Shown in pieces: positions 26,589 through 34,437 of a stretch of 64,000 nt of DNA (the first letter of the stretch is position 1; each line of letters begins with the position of its first letter). Origin of the DNA: RPQJ01 sp963732415 (GTDB lineage: Bacteria; Pseudomonadota; Gammaproteobacteria; Steroidobacterales; Steroidobacteraceae); assembly GCA_963732415.1 (NCBI GenBank), contig CAVSZK010000008.1, positions 1 to 64,000 on the forward strand, written 5' to 3'. The notes under the pieces are model-generated. The model was not told the origin of the DNA, made no database searches, and was given only the letters and a program-made list of their open reading frames with translations. A program made the position numbers and the translations under genes.

Positions 26589-27848
26589 ATGAGCAGCCAC
26601 TCGTCCTCTCGCCTCGCGCTTTTCGGCAACCGCGATTTCACCTGCTTCCTGTCCGCGCGTTTTCTTGGCGCGCTCGCGGTGCAGATGCAGACGGTCGCCG
26701 TAGGCTGGCAGGTGTATGAGGTCACGCGGGACCCGTTCGACCTCGGCCTCATCGGTCTCTCGCAGTTCCTGCCTTTCGTGTTGCTGATATTGCCCGCCGG
26801 ACACCTGGCCGACAGTCGCGACCGCCGGCGGATCATTGCCCTCTGCTACGCGCTGATGTTCGTTTGCGCGCTGCTGCTGCTCGTCTTTGCGTCCAGCGGT
26901 CTCCACTCGGCCAGGCCGGTATTTGCCGTGATGGTGCTGTTCGGTATCGCGCGCGCGTTCGCGATGCCCACAGGACAGGCACTGCTGCCCAACCTGGTGC
27001 CGCGTGAACAGTTCGGCTCCGCGGTGGCGCTGATGTCTTCGTCCTGGCAGGTCGCCACCATCGCAGGTCCCGCGCTCGGCGGCATCGTGTACCTGTCGGG
27101 CGCCTCCGTCGTGTACGCGACCGTCGCCGCGCTGCTTTCGATCGCTACCCTGCTCACGCTGATGGTGCGCGGCGGCGGCCAGCGTCGCACGTCCTCCGAG
27201 GCACCCAGCCTCAACACGCTGCTGCTGGGGCTCAGGTTCGTGTGGTCGCGTCGGCCCGTGCTCGGTGCCATTTCGCTCGACCTGTTCGCGGTGCTGTTCG
27301 GCGGCGCGACCGCGCTGTTGCCGGTGTACGCCGCCGACGTCCTGCACGTCGGCCCCAGCGGGCTCGGGTTGCTGCGCACTGCGCCCGGAGTCGGCGCGGC
27401 ACTCTGCGGGCTCGTGATCGGCCTGTCGCCGATTTCACGCCACGTCGGCCGGTGGATGTTCGGCGGGGTCATCGCGTTCGGCATCGCGACGATCACGTTC
27501 GGCTTGTCGACCAGTTTCTGGCTGTCCGCGGCTGCGCTCACGTTCATGGGTGCCGGCGACATGGTGAGCGTCTACATCCGGCACCTGCTGGTGCAACTCG
27601 AAACCCCGGACGAGATCCGTGGCAGGGTGAGCGCGGTCAATGCCGTGTTCATCGGCGCGTCCAATGAACTGGGTGAATTCGAGTCGGGCCTGACTGCGGC
27701 CTGGTGGGGTGCGGTGCCGGCGGTGGTCGTCGGCGGCTGCGCGACCCTGCTGGTCGCAGGAGTCTGGACCAGGCTGTTCCCGGAGCTGGCGAGAATGGAC
27801 CGGTTTCCTGGCCCAGATCCGGGCCCAGATCCAGTTCCAGGGTCGTGA
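26589..27848 (+). CDS. MFS exporter, EntS-like
   Basis: A 419-residue major facilitator with about 12 hydrophobic segments. It begins NRDFTCFLSARFLGALAVQM, typical of the EntS/MFS_3 drug and siderophore exporters, and has the loop motif GHLADSRDRRRI. The C-terminal tail is a short Gly-Pro-Asp-rich run of no known role. ATG 26589 lies 75 bases from the divergent DUF885 start. The next gene begins 31 bases downstream behind a LexA box. Substrate unknown. Confidence 0.87.
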   Translation: MSSHSSSRLALFGNRDFTCFLSARFLGALAVQMQTVAVGWQVYEVTRDPFDLGLIGLSQFLPFVLLILPAGHLADSRDRRRIIALCYALMFVCALLLLVFASSGLHSARPVFAVMVLFGIARAFAMPTGQALLPNLVPREQFGSAVALMSSSWQVATIAGPALGGIVYLSGASVVYATVAALLSIATLLTLMVRGGGQRRTSSEAPSLNTLLLGLRFVWSRRPVLGAISLDLFAVLFGGATALLPVYAADVLHVGPSGLGLLRTAPGVGAALCGLVIGLSPISRHVGRWMFGGVIAFGIATITFGLSTSFWLSAAALTFMGAGDMVSVYIRHLLVQLETPDEIRGRVSAVNAVFIGASNELGEFESGLTAAWWGAVPAVVVGGCATLLVAGVWTRLFPELARMDRFPGPDPGPDPVPGS

Positions 27849-27849
27849 C

Positions 27850-27869
27850 GACTGTACGGATATACAGTA
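27850..27869 (+). promoter_or_regulatory. LexA (SOS) box
   Basis: A CTGT-N8-ACAG element (CTGT at 27852-27855, ACAG at 27864-27867). With its flanks it matches 16 of 20 positions of the E. coli LexA consensus. It lies 11 bases before the ATG of the radical SAM gene and just after the MFS stop codon, so LexA bound here would block transcription of the radical SAM gene. Confidence 0.85.
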
Positions 27870-27879
27870 TCTTGTTCAC

Positions 27880-28965
27880 ATGCGACAGGGAGAACGAGCG
27901 CGGGTCGAAAAAGGTCGGGGGTCGGTAACCAATCCGGCTGGCCGCTTCGAGCCGACGCGCCTCGAAGTGGAGGACGACGGCTGGGGAAGCCTGGACGAGT
28001 TGCCGCGCCGCACGGAGACGGTCCTGATGCCTGACCGGCCAAGGCGGGCAATCACGCGCAACGAGTCACCGGACGTTCCTTTCGACCAGTCAGTGAACCC
28101 ATACCAGGGGTGTGAGCACGGCTGCATCTACTGTTTCGCCCGGCCCTCGCATTCCTACTGGAACCTGGGCCCCGGACTCGATTTCGAGACGCGAATCTTT
28201 CACAAGCCTGGCCTGGCGCAGCTGCTCGACCGGGAACTCTCGTCGCCGGGCTACGTGTGCAAGCCCATCAATCTCGGCGCGAACACCGATCCTTACCAGC
28301 CTGCGGAACGCCAGCACCGCACGACGCGTGAACTGCTCGAAGTGCTGCTTGCGCATCGCCACCCGGTCACGATCGTGACCAAGGGCGCACTGATACTGCG
28401 TGACCTCGACCTGCTCGAGGGGCTGGCTGGTCAGCGCCTGGTCAGGGTTCACGTAAGCCTGACGACGCTCGATGACGGCCTGAAGCGCAGGCTCGAGCCG
28501 CGCGCGGCATCACCCACTGCACGCCTGCGCGTGGTAAGCGCGCTGTCGGACGCCGACGTACCCGTGGGCGTACTGCTCGCGCCGATGATTCCTGCATTGA
28601 ACGACCATGAAATGGAGCACCTTCTCGAGGCGGCTGCGCGGAATGGCGCCTCGAGCGCGGCATTCATGATGCTCAGGCTGCCGCACGAGCTTGGTCGCCT
28701 GTTCGAGGACTGGCTGCGCGAACACTATCCGGCGCGCGCCGACCGGGTGCTGAACCTGCTGCGCGATGCCCGCGGCGGCCGGCTGAACGACCCGCGGTTC
28801 GGCCATCGCATGCGCGGCCACGGACCGTATGCGGACCTGCTGGCCGCCCGGTTCCAGGCGGCGTGCCGGCGCTGCGGAATCCGGGACGAGCGGGGCTCGG
28901 ACCTCGATACCAGCCTGTTCCTGCGAGATCCCGGGGCACCCGAGCAGGGTGTCCTGTTCCGCTGA
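27880..28965 (+). CDS. PA0069-family radical SAM protein (SplB-related)
   Basis: A 361-residue radical SAM protein. The cluster motif is Cys78-x3-Cys82-x2-Cys85 in NPYQGCEHGCIYCFARPSH, characteristic of the PA0069/Rv2578c group related to spore photoproduct lyase SplB. Other conserved parts are GANTDPYQPAE, VTKGALILRDLDLL and LAPMIPALND. The LexA box immediately upstream supports induction by DNA damage and a role in DNA repair. The ATG has no clear ribosome site and the box sits where a leader would be, so a very short or absent leader is possible. The start could also be slightly different. Confidence 0.88.
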   Translation: MRQGERARVEKGRGSVTNPAGRFEPTRLEVEDDGWGSLDELPRRTETVLMPDRPRRAITRNESPDVPFDQSVNPYQGCEHGCIYCFARPSHSYWNLGPGLDFETRIFHKPGLAQLLDRELSSPGYVCKPINLGANTDPYQPAERQHRTTRELLEVLLAHRHPVTIVTKGALILRDLDLLEGLAGQRLVRVHVSLTTLDDGLKRRLEPRAASPTARLRVVSALSDADVPVGVLLAPMIPALNDHEMEHLLEAAARNGASSAAFMMLRLPHELGRLFEDWLREHYPARADRVLNLLRDARGGRLNDPRFGHRMRGHGPYADLLAARFQAACRRCGIRDERGSDLDTSLFLRDPGAPEQGVLFR

Positions 28966-29004
28966 GTCTGCGAGCCGCGCCCGCAAGCTGCGGAACCCTT
29001 GCCG

Positions 29005-29010
29005 TATACT
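29005..29010 (+). promoter_or_regulatory. Candidate -10 (TATACT) before the stator/kinase locus
   Basis: A TATACT hexamer 58 bases before the TTG start of the first gene of the lipoprotein/kinase/VWA locus. No clear -35 is present at 17 bases. It is the best promoter candidate for the cluster that I can see. Confidence 0.3.
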
Positions 29011-29067
29011 CGATTGGCCGTACCAAGAGAGACTCGGGGCAAGCCCAGTCCGTCGAGGATTGCAGCA

Positions 29068-29859
29068 TTGAACTTCGGGACACGGATCCAGCAGCCAACG
29101 GGACAGCGCGCTTCCAGCGTGCGCGCGGCCGTATGCCTCGCGATCCTTGCGACGGCCGGCTGCATGACCTCCAAGGTAGACGAGACACGCCAGGTAGCCT
29201 CGGCGATCCAGGCGCACGAATCCATCGTATTGCTGACGAAGCCGCAGCTCGAGGGTGTCGGCACCGAGGGTGAATTCCTGAGCTGCGTGCAGGAAAAGCT
29301 TGGCGGCGAGCTGCTGCACCCGCAGGACGGCCAATCTTCGAAGAAGGTCTCCAGTGGCGTCGCGCCGTTCAAGATCTACGGCGAGCAGCAGTTCACGGAC
29401 GCGCTGTTCCCTTGGTTCGAGCCGAGCACGGCGCCTGCCAATGCAGCCGGACTGAAGGGCCTGCTCGAGCGCCCGGGCGTGACCGAGCGGCTGGCGCAGA
29501 TCGGCGTGCGTTACGTGGTCTGGCTGGACGGGAATACGCGCAAGACGGATGGCGGTGGCAGTGTCGCCTGCGCAATTGGGCCCGGCGGAGGCGGATGCCT
29601 CGGCGTCGGCTGGTGGGACAAGGAATCGGATTATGTCGCCACCGTCTGGGACCTGCAGACAGCGACCGAAGTCGGCACGGTCACGGCGGACGTCACCGGG
29701 ACCTCGGTGCTGATCGGGGCGGTGGCCCCGATACCGATCATCACACCGGTGCAGAGCACGGCCTGCAACCGACTCTCGGAGCAGTTACGCTCGTTCCTGG
29801 TGGGCTCCGACCTTATTGAGACTGTGCCGGCCGCCGCGACCGGTAGCGGCGGTCATTGA
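29068..29859 (+). CDS. Predicted lipoprotein, first gene of the kinase/VWA locus
   Basis: A 263-residue protein with a signal peptide ending in a lipobox-like ATAGC (Cys32). TTG at 29068 is chosen because a GAGGA ribosome site lies 8 bases upstream and it gives a normal signal peptide; the open frame starts at 28999. The middle has a conserved-looking core with IGVRYVVWLDGNTRK, AIGPGGGGCLGVGWWDKES and VATVWDLQTATEVG, followed by an uncharged hydrophobic stretch (IGAVAPIPIITPV). I do not recognise a named family. It is likely anchored in the outer or inner membrane and begins the same-strand block extending to 42231. Confidence 0.65.
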   Translation: MNFGTRIQQPTGQRASSVRAAVCLAILATAGCMTSKVDETRQVASAIQAHESIVLLTKPQLEGVGTEGEFLSCVQEKLGGELLHPQDGQSSKKVSSGVAPFKIYGEQQFTDALFPWFEPSTAPANAAGLKGLLERPGVTERLAQIGVRYVVWLDGNTRKTDGGGSVACAIGPGGGGCLGVGWWDKESDYVATVWDLQTATEVGTVTADVTGTSVLIGAVAPIPIITPVQSTACNRLSEQLRSFLVGSDLIETVPAAATGSGGH

Positions 29860-29946
29860 ACCTGCCGCCTTCGGCCGCATCCAACCATGATCGAGGCAGG
29901 AGCCGCACTGCGGAATTTGCTGCCGCGGGCACGGGAGTCGTCTGGA

Positions 29947-31023
29947 ATGCCTGTTAGAACCATTGAAAGCGTGATCTGGTCAGCTGCCTGCGCCCTGGTG
30001 CTGGCCGGCTGCTCGTCCACGAGTTCGACGCAGTCGTCATCCATGCCCCAGCTTCCGAGTCCGCCCTCGTCGTCGCCGTCATCGTCATCGTCTCCGTCGC
30101 CCTCGTCGTCCGGCGGCAGTCCGAGTTCGGGGCAGGGATCGAGCACCGGTCAGCCGTCCAGCCCGGGTCCTACCGGCGGCGGCGAATCGTCGAGCCAGGG
30201 ATCGAGTGGCGGGCAGTCGTCGAGCCAGGGAGGCGGGCCCGAATCGCCGTTCCCGTCGCAGCAGACTCAGGGTGGTGCCAGTGGGTCGGCGGGCAGTCCC
30301 GCGAGCGCGGGTGCTACCGCAGGCGATGGGTCGGCCGGTAAGCCCGGAAGCGGTGCCTCCAGTGGCCAGCCCGGAAGTGCCACTTCCAGCGGTGAGTCAC
30401 CTGGTGGTGGCCAGCCAGCGGGTCGCGGGCAAACGCAGGGCGGCGGGCAGTCGTCCGCAGCGGGGTCAGCCGGACCAGGCCAGCGTTCACCGACCGGCAC
30501 GCCGTCACCGGGGACCGGACCCGGCGGCGGACCGATGACCAGCGAGGATCGCCAGGCACAGATCGACCGAAGATTCGACGAGACTTTCGAGGTCTTCGAC
30601 GAGCGCATGCGCAAGGAGCAGGAAACCGTCTCGCAGGAGCGCGCCTCACGCGGCCAGGGGGCAGGCACTGGTGGTTTCGGCGAGGACGGGGGTGCCAGCA
30701 AGGAATCCGGCGCATCGGGCGCGGCCGGGGATTCCGGGGCCGGGCAGGAATCGGGCAACGGCGGCCGCGAGGGGCGGGGCGGCGAAAGCGGCGGCCAGGG
30801 CGAATCGGCAGGCAGCGAGTCGAACGCGTCGGGCGGCGGTGGTTACGGAGGCGGCGCCAAGGGTGGAGCGGGCCCGAACGCCGTGCCTGCGGACATTCCG
30901 GACGGCAGTGACGACGACATCGTCGCACGGCAGTTGCGCGAGGCGGCGATGAAGGAGACAGACCCGGAACTGCGCGAGCGCCTGTGGGACGAATACCGGA
31001 AATACAAGCAGGGCACATCGTGA
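29947..31023 (+). CDS. Ser/Gly/Gln-rich lipoprotein with a conserved charged C-terminus
   Basis: A 358-residue lipoprotein (lipobox LVLAGC, Cys22). Residues about 25-200 are an extreme low-complexity Ser, Gly, Pro and Gln tract; a more charged part follows with a probable helix (QIDRRFDETFEVFDERMRKE), a second Gly/Ser-rich stretch, and a charged C-terminus (DGSDDDIVARQLREAAMKE and ELRERLWDEYRKYKQG). The C-terminus looks like the functional part, held far from the membrane by a flexible stalk. ATG 29947 has a GGGAG ribosome site. Its stop overlaps the next gene by 4 bases. Confidence 0.65.
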   Translation: MPVRTIESVIWSAACALVLAGCSSTSSTQSSSMPQLPSPPSSSPSSSSSPSPSSSGGSPSSGQGSSTGQPSSPGPTGGGESSSQGSSGGQSSSQGGGPESPFPSQQTQGGASGSAGSPASAGATAGDGSAGKPGSGASSGQPGSATSSGESPGGGQPAGRGQTQGGGQSSAAGSAGPGQRSPTGTPSPGTGPGGGPMTSEDRQAQIDRRFDETFEVFDERMRKEQETVSQERASRGQGAGTGGFGEDGGASKESGASGAAGDSGAGQESGNGGREGRGGESGGQGESAGSESNASGGGGYGGGAKGGAGPNAVPADIPDGSDDDIVARQLREAAMKETDPELRERLWDEYRKYKQGTS

Positions 31024-32246
31024 GTACTTCATTCATGTCCCGCGCTATTCCCGTGGCTGCGTTTGCGGCCTCCCTGCTGCTTGCCGGCTGCGTCGTACAG
31101 GACACGCGCCCGATGACGCGAATCGTCGCGGTCAAGGCAACCGCCGAGGTACCGCAGGACGAGCTGCTCGACGTCGCCGTCCGGTTGTTCGACCCGAACC
31201 TTCCCGCGGACCCGAAGGCGCTGGAGGAACAAGGCATCTTTCCCGAGGTGCGCGACGCCGAGTCCCGTTACATGCCGGTAGTGATACGCGACACGCTGGA
31301 GGGCACGGGGCAGTGGGGGCAGGTGCGGGTGTTGCCGCGCGACGGCACCGGCATGGACGTTTACGTCGACGGCAGGATCCTGGTGTCCGACGGGCGTGAG
31401 CTCGAGCTGGACATCACCGTCAGTGATTCCTCGGGTCGCACGTGGTTTTCGAAGGTATACGAGGGCAGGGCAGACACGCGCGCCTACAAGGACGTCGCCT
31501 CGAAGCCTGCCGACCCATTCGAGAACGTCTACAACACCATCGCCAACGACATGCTCGCAGCGCGCGGCAAGTTGACGCGCGAACAACTGGTGCAGCTGCA
31601 CGAGATAACGAACCTGCGCTTCGACTCGGACCTCGCGCCCTATGCGTTCAGCGAGTACCTGGCACAGGACCGCAAGGGCAACTGGTCGATCGTGCGCCTG
31701 CCCGCCGCGGACGATCCGGTCCTGCAACGGCTGGAACGCGTCCGCGAACGCGACTACTCGCTGGTGGATACGCTGAACGAGTACTACACGAGCTTTGCCG
31801 AAAGCATGTCGGTGCCATACGGTAACTGGCGCAAGTACAATTACGAGGAACTGGAGGCACGTTCGCAGGCGCAACGCGAGGCGACGACGCGACAGATCCT
31901 GGGCGCGGTCGCGGTCATCGGCGGCATCATTGCGGGATCGAACAGCAACAGCAGCGCCGCGGCGACCGCGTCGACTGCGGCCGTCATCGGCGGAATGTAC
32001 GCCTTCAAGTCGGGGCTCGACCAGCGCGCCGAGATCAAGATGCACAGCGAGTCGTTGAAACAGCTGGGCGACTCGTTCCGCTCCGAGGTCCAGCCGATGG
32101 TGGTGGACGTCGAGGGACGCACGCTGCAACTCAAGGGTTCGGCCGAGGAGCAGTACGCCGAGTGGCGGTTGCTGCTGAAGGAACTCTACGAGAACGAGAC
32201 CGGCCTGCCCGCGGCGGCTCCGGCTCCCGCGGCGTCGAGCCGCTGA
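31020..32246 (+). CDS. Predicted lipoprotein with a C-terminal glycine-rich hydrophobic segment
   Basis: A 408-residue lipoprotein (lipobox LLLAGC, Cys24). The GTG at 31020 overlaps the preceding stop as GTGA; ATG 31035 is an alternative. A soluble region of mixed structure (about 30-285) is followed by a hydrophobic segment with two stretches, ILGAVAVIGGIIAGS and TAAVIGGMYAFKSG (about 295-335), that could insert into a membrane, then a helical C-terminus and an Ala/Pro tail. I recognise no family. Position and coupling place it in the same envelope complex as the kinase encoded 10 bases downstream (inference). Confidence 0.65.
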   Translation: MSTSFMSRAIPVAAFAASLLLAGCVVQDTRPMTRIVAVKATAEVPQDELLDVAVRLFDPNLPADPKALEEQGIFPEVRDAESRYMPVVIRDTLEGTGQWGQVRVLPRDGTGMDVYVDGRILVSDGRELELDITVSDSSGRTWFSKVYEGRADTRAYKDVASKPADPFENVYNTIANDMLAARGKLTREQLVQLHEITNLRFDSDLAPYAFSEYLAQDRKGNWSIVRLPAADDPVLQRLERVRERDYSLVDTLNEYYTSFAESMSVPYGNWRKYNYEELEARSQAQREATTRQILGAVAVIGGIIAGSNSNSSAAATASTAAVIGGMYAFKSGLDQRAEIKMHSESLKQLGDSFRSEVQPMVVDVEGRTLQLKGSAEEQYAEWRLLLKELYENETGLPAAAPAPAASSR

Positions 32247-32256
32247 TCGGTCGCGC

Positions 32257-34437
32257 GTGCAGGGCAGCAATCTGCAGAGCGGGCAGGTCGTCGCGGGGCG
32301 CTACGCACTGCTGCGCAAGCTCGGCGATGGGCGAACAGCAGAGACCTGGCTCGCACGGGACCAGCCGTCGGGCGATGAGCTCGTCGTAAAGACGCTGCGC
32401 GCGGAGCTGTCCCCGGTGTCCGCGGAGCGGACTCGCTTCCTCGAGTCTGCCCGGCTGCAGCGCGATGTTTTCCACCCGAACATAGTCGCCTGCACCGGGG
32501 TTCACGAGGATGAACCGACGTTCGCCACCTTTGTGTTCGCGGGTTCGTCGGACCTCGGCAGGCTGCGCGGCGCTCCGCCGCGCCAGGTCCTGGACGCGCT
32601 CGCGCAGGTTGCTGAAGCTGCGGCGGCACTGCATGCACGAGGTTTCGTGCACCGCGACATCAAGGCCGGCAACGTGATCCTCGCGGACGACGGACGGGCG
32701 CTGTTGACCGATTTCGGCCTCGCCGCGGCCATTGGCGACGCTACGGCGGAGCCGGCAGGATCACCGTTCACTGCCAGCCCCGAACAGCTCGCCGGCACGC
32801 CGCCTGCGATTGCGGATGACGTCTATTCGCTGGGCGCACTTGCCTACGAGTTGCTGAGTGGATATCCGCCGTTCTATCCCGATGCAGCCGCGGCGCGCAC
32901 GGCCGAGCGGGCACCCCCGCTGCCCGCCCTTCGATCGCCGGTGTCCCCTGGCGTCGAAAGGCTCCTAACTCGCTGTCTCGCACGACGAGCGGATCAGCGG
33001 CCCCGTGACATGGCGGAGGTGATCGGCGAGCTGCGCGCGGCTGCCAGTGACCCTGCCGCGGCCGCACACACTGCAACCCCGAGCCCAGCACCTGCGCTGA
33101 AGGTTCCCGATTCAGGCGCCGTCGCGATCGAACCTACGTGGAAACGCGGCGCGCCTCCGGGTCCGAGCGCGGCTGAGCTGCGCTCGCAGGGATTCAGGCG
33201 CGGCCTGCTGGCCGGAACCCTGGTGCTGCTGCTGGTGATCGCCGGCCTGGTCTTTTTTGCGCTGCCGAAGTGGGTCGCGCGGGATCGAGTCGCGCCGGCT
33301 GCGCAGCCAACCGCGGTACCGGCGAAGCCAGCGGAGGCGCCGCCGGTCGAGCAGCAGGCAGATCCTGAGGCCGAGGCAAGACGCGCCCTGGCGAAGCAGC
33401 AGGCCGAGCAGCAGGCCGAGCAGCAGCGCCTCGCCGCCGAGCTGCGGGCAGCTCTCGCCGCCGGCTCGGCCGCCATCGAGGCGGGCGACGCGGCCGAGGC
33501 ACGCCGGCAGTACGGCATCGCGGCGAAGATTGATCCGGCGAATACGGCGGCTCGCCGCGGACTCGAGCGCGCGCAGACGCTCGATGCCGTACGTACGCTG
33601 CTCGCGCAGGCCACGGAATTCGAACGCAACGGCCGGATTCCAGACGCAGAGCAGGCCTGGCGCAAGGCGCTTGCGCTCGACCGCGACACGTCGGCCGCGC
33701 GCGAAGCGCTTGCGAGGCTCGAGGCGCAACGCACGGCTGGTGCGTTCTCTGCCGCGATCGCTGATGCATTGGCGGCGACGTCGCGCGGGGACTACGCGAC
33801 GGCGCGCGCTGCATACGAGCGGGCTGGCCGCATCCGGCCGAGTGCGCCAGAAGTGAAGGAAGGACTCGAGCAGGTACAGCGCGCGCTCGACGACCAGGCC
33901 ATCTCTCGACACCTCGAGTCGGCGCGCAAGGCCGAGCGGGAGGAACGATGGAGCGAAGCGCTCGCGGAGTACCGTGCGGCGATCGCGGTCGATTCGAAGC
34001 TGCTCGATGCAAAGCAGGGCGTGGAACGGGTAGAGCCACGCGTCATGCTGGACGCTGCGCTTGCTTCGTACCTCGATCGTCCCGAGCGGGTCTTTTCCGA
34101 TGCGGTTCGCGGTGCAGCGCGCGCGACACTGGCCCAGGCAGCCGCAATTCCCGCGCCGGGACCCGTGCTCACGGGCCAGGTGACCCGGCTCGAGGCCCTG
34201 CTCGCAGCGGCAGAGACACCGGTGCGCCTGGTGATCGCGTCCGACAGTCGTACCGACGTGACGATCTATCGCGTCGGGAAGCTGGGGGCGTTCGAACGCA
34301 AGGACATGGACCTGCTCCCCGGCCGCTACACGGTCGTCGGGACAAGGTCGGGATTCCGGGACGTGCGGCGTGAGGTCACGATAATGCCGGGCAGCAGGCC
34401 GGCCGAACTGGTGGTCCGCTGCGAGGAGCAGATTTGA
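32257..34437 (+). CDS. Transmembrane Ser/Thr protein kinase with periplasmic TPR-like region
   Basis: A 726-residue eukaryotic-type kinase. The cytoplasmic kinase domain (about 15-265) has a Gly-rich loop near LGDGRTAETWLA, ATP Lys45 (VVKTL), His132-Arg-Asp134 in VHRDIKAGNV, Asp152-Phe-Gly in TDFGLAAA and SPEQLAG, so all catalytic residues are present. One membrane span lies at about 316-336, followed by a coiled, Ala/Glu-rich TPR-like region (about 365-640) and a PEGA-like beta segment at the end (LLPGRYTVVGTRSGFRDVRR). GTG start; the stop overlaps the next gene by 4 bases. FHA-domain proteins encoded downstream are its probable phospho-dependent partners. Confidence 0.85.
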   Translation: MQGSNLQSGQVVAGRYALLRKLGDGRTAETWLARDQPSGDELVVKTLRAELSPVSAERTRFLESARLQRDVFHPNIVACTGVHEDEPTFATFVFAGSSDLGRLRGAPPRQVLDALAQVAEAAAALHARGFVHRDIKAGNVILADDGRALLTDFGLAAAIGDATAEPAGSPFTASPEQLAGTPPAIADDVYSLGALAYELLSGYPPFYPDAAAARTAERAPPLPALRSPVSPGVERLLTRCLARRADQRPRDMAEVIGELRAAASDPAAAAHTATPSPAPALKVPDSGAVAIEPTWKRGAPPGPSAAELRSQGFRRGLLAGTLVLLLVIAGLVFFALPKWVARDRVAPAAQPTAVPAKPAEAPPVEQQADPEAEARRALAKQQAEQQAEQQRLAAELRAALAAGSAAIEAGDAAEARRQYGIAAKIDPANTAARRGLERAQTLDAVRTLLAQATEFERNGRIPDAEQAWRKALALDRDTSAAREALARLEAQRTAGAFSAAIADALAATSRGDYATARAAYERAGRIRPSAPEVKEGLEQVQRALDDQAISRHLESARKAEREERWSEALAEYRAAIAVDSKLLDAKQGVERVEPRVMLDAALASYLDRPERVFSDAVRGAARATLAQAAAIPAPGPVLTGQVTRLEALLAAAETPVRLVIASDSRTDVTIYRVGKLGAFERKDMDLLPGRYTVVGTRSGFRDVRREVTIMPGSRPAELVVRCEEQI

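Noticed and set aside
30040..30500. Repeated TCG/AGC-rich stretches, considered as a CRISPR array or minisatellite
   Set aside because: No fixed repeat-spacer unit; the stretches are in-frame Ser/Gly/Gln codons of a lipoprotein.
31029..32270. A long frame antisense to the third lipoprotein gene
   Set aside because: The sense strand fits the overlapping gene chain and has a lipobox. The antisense frame has no start signal and no domain.
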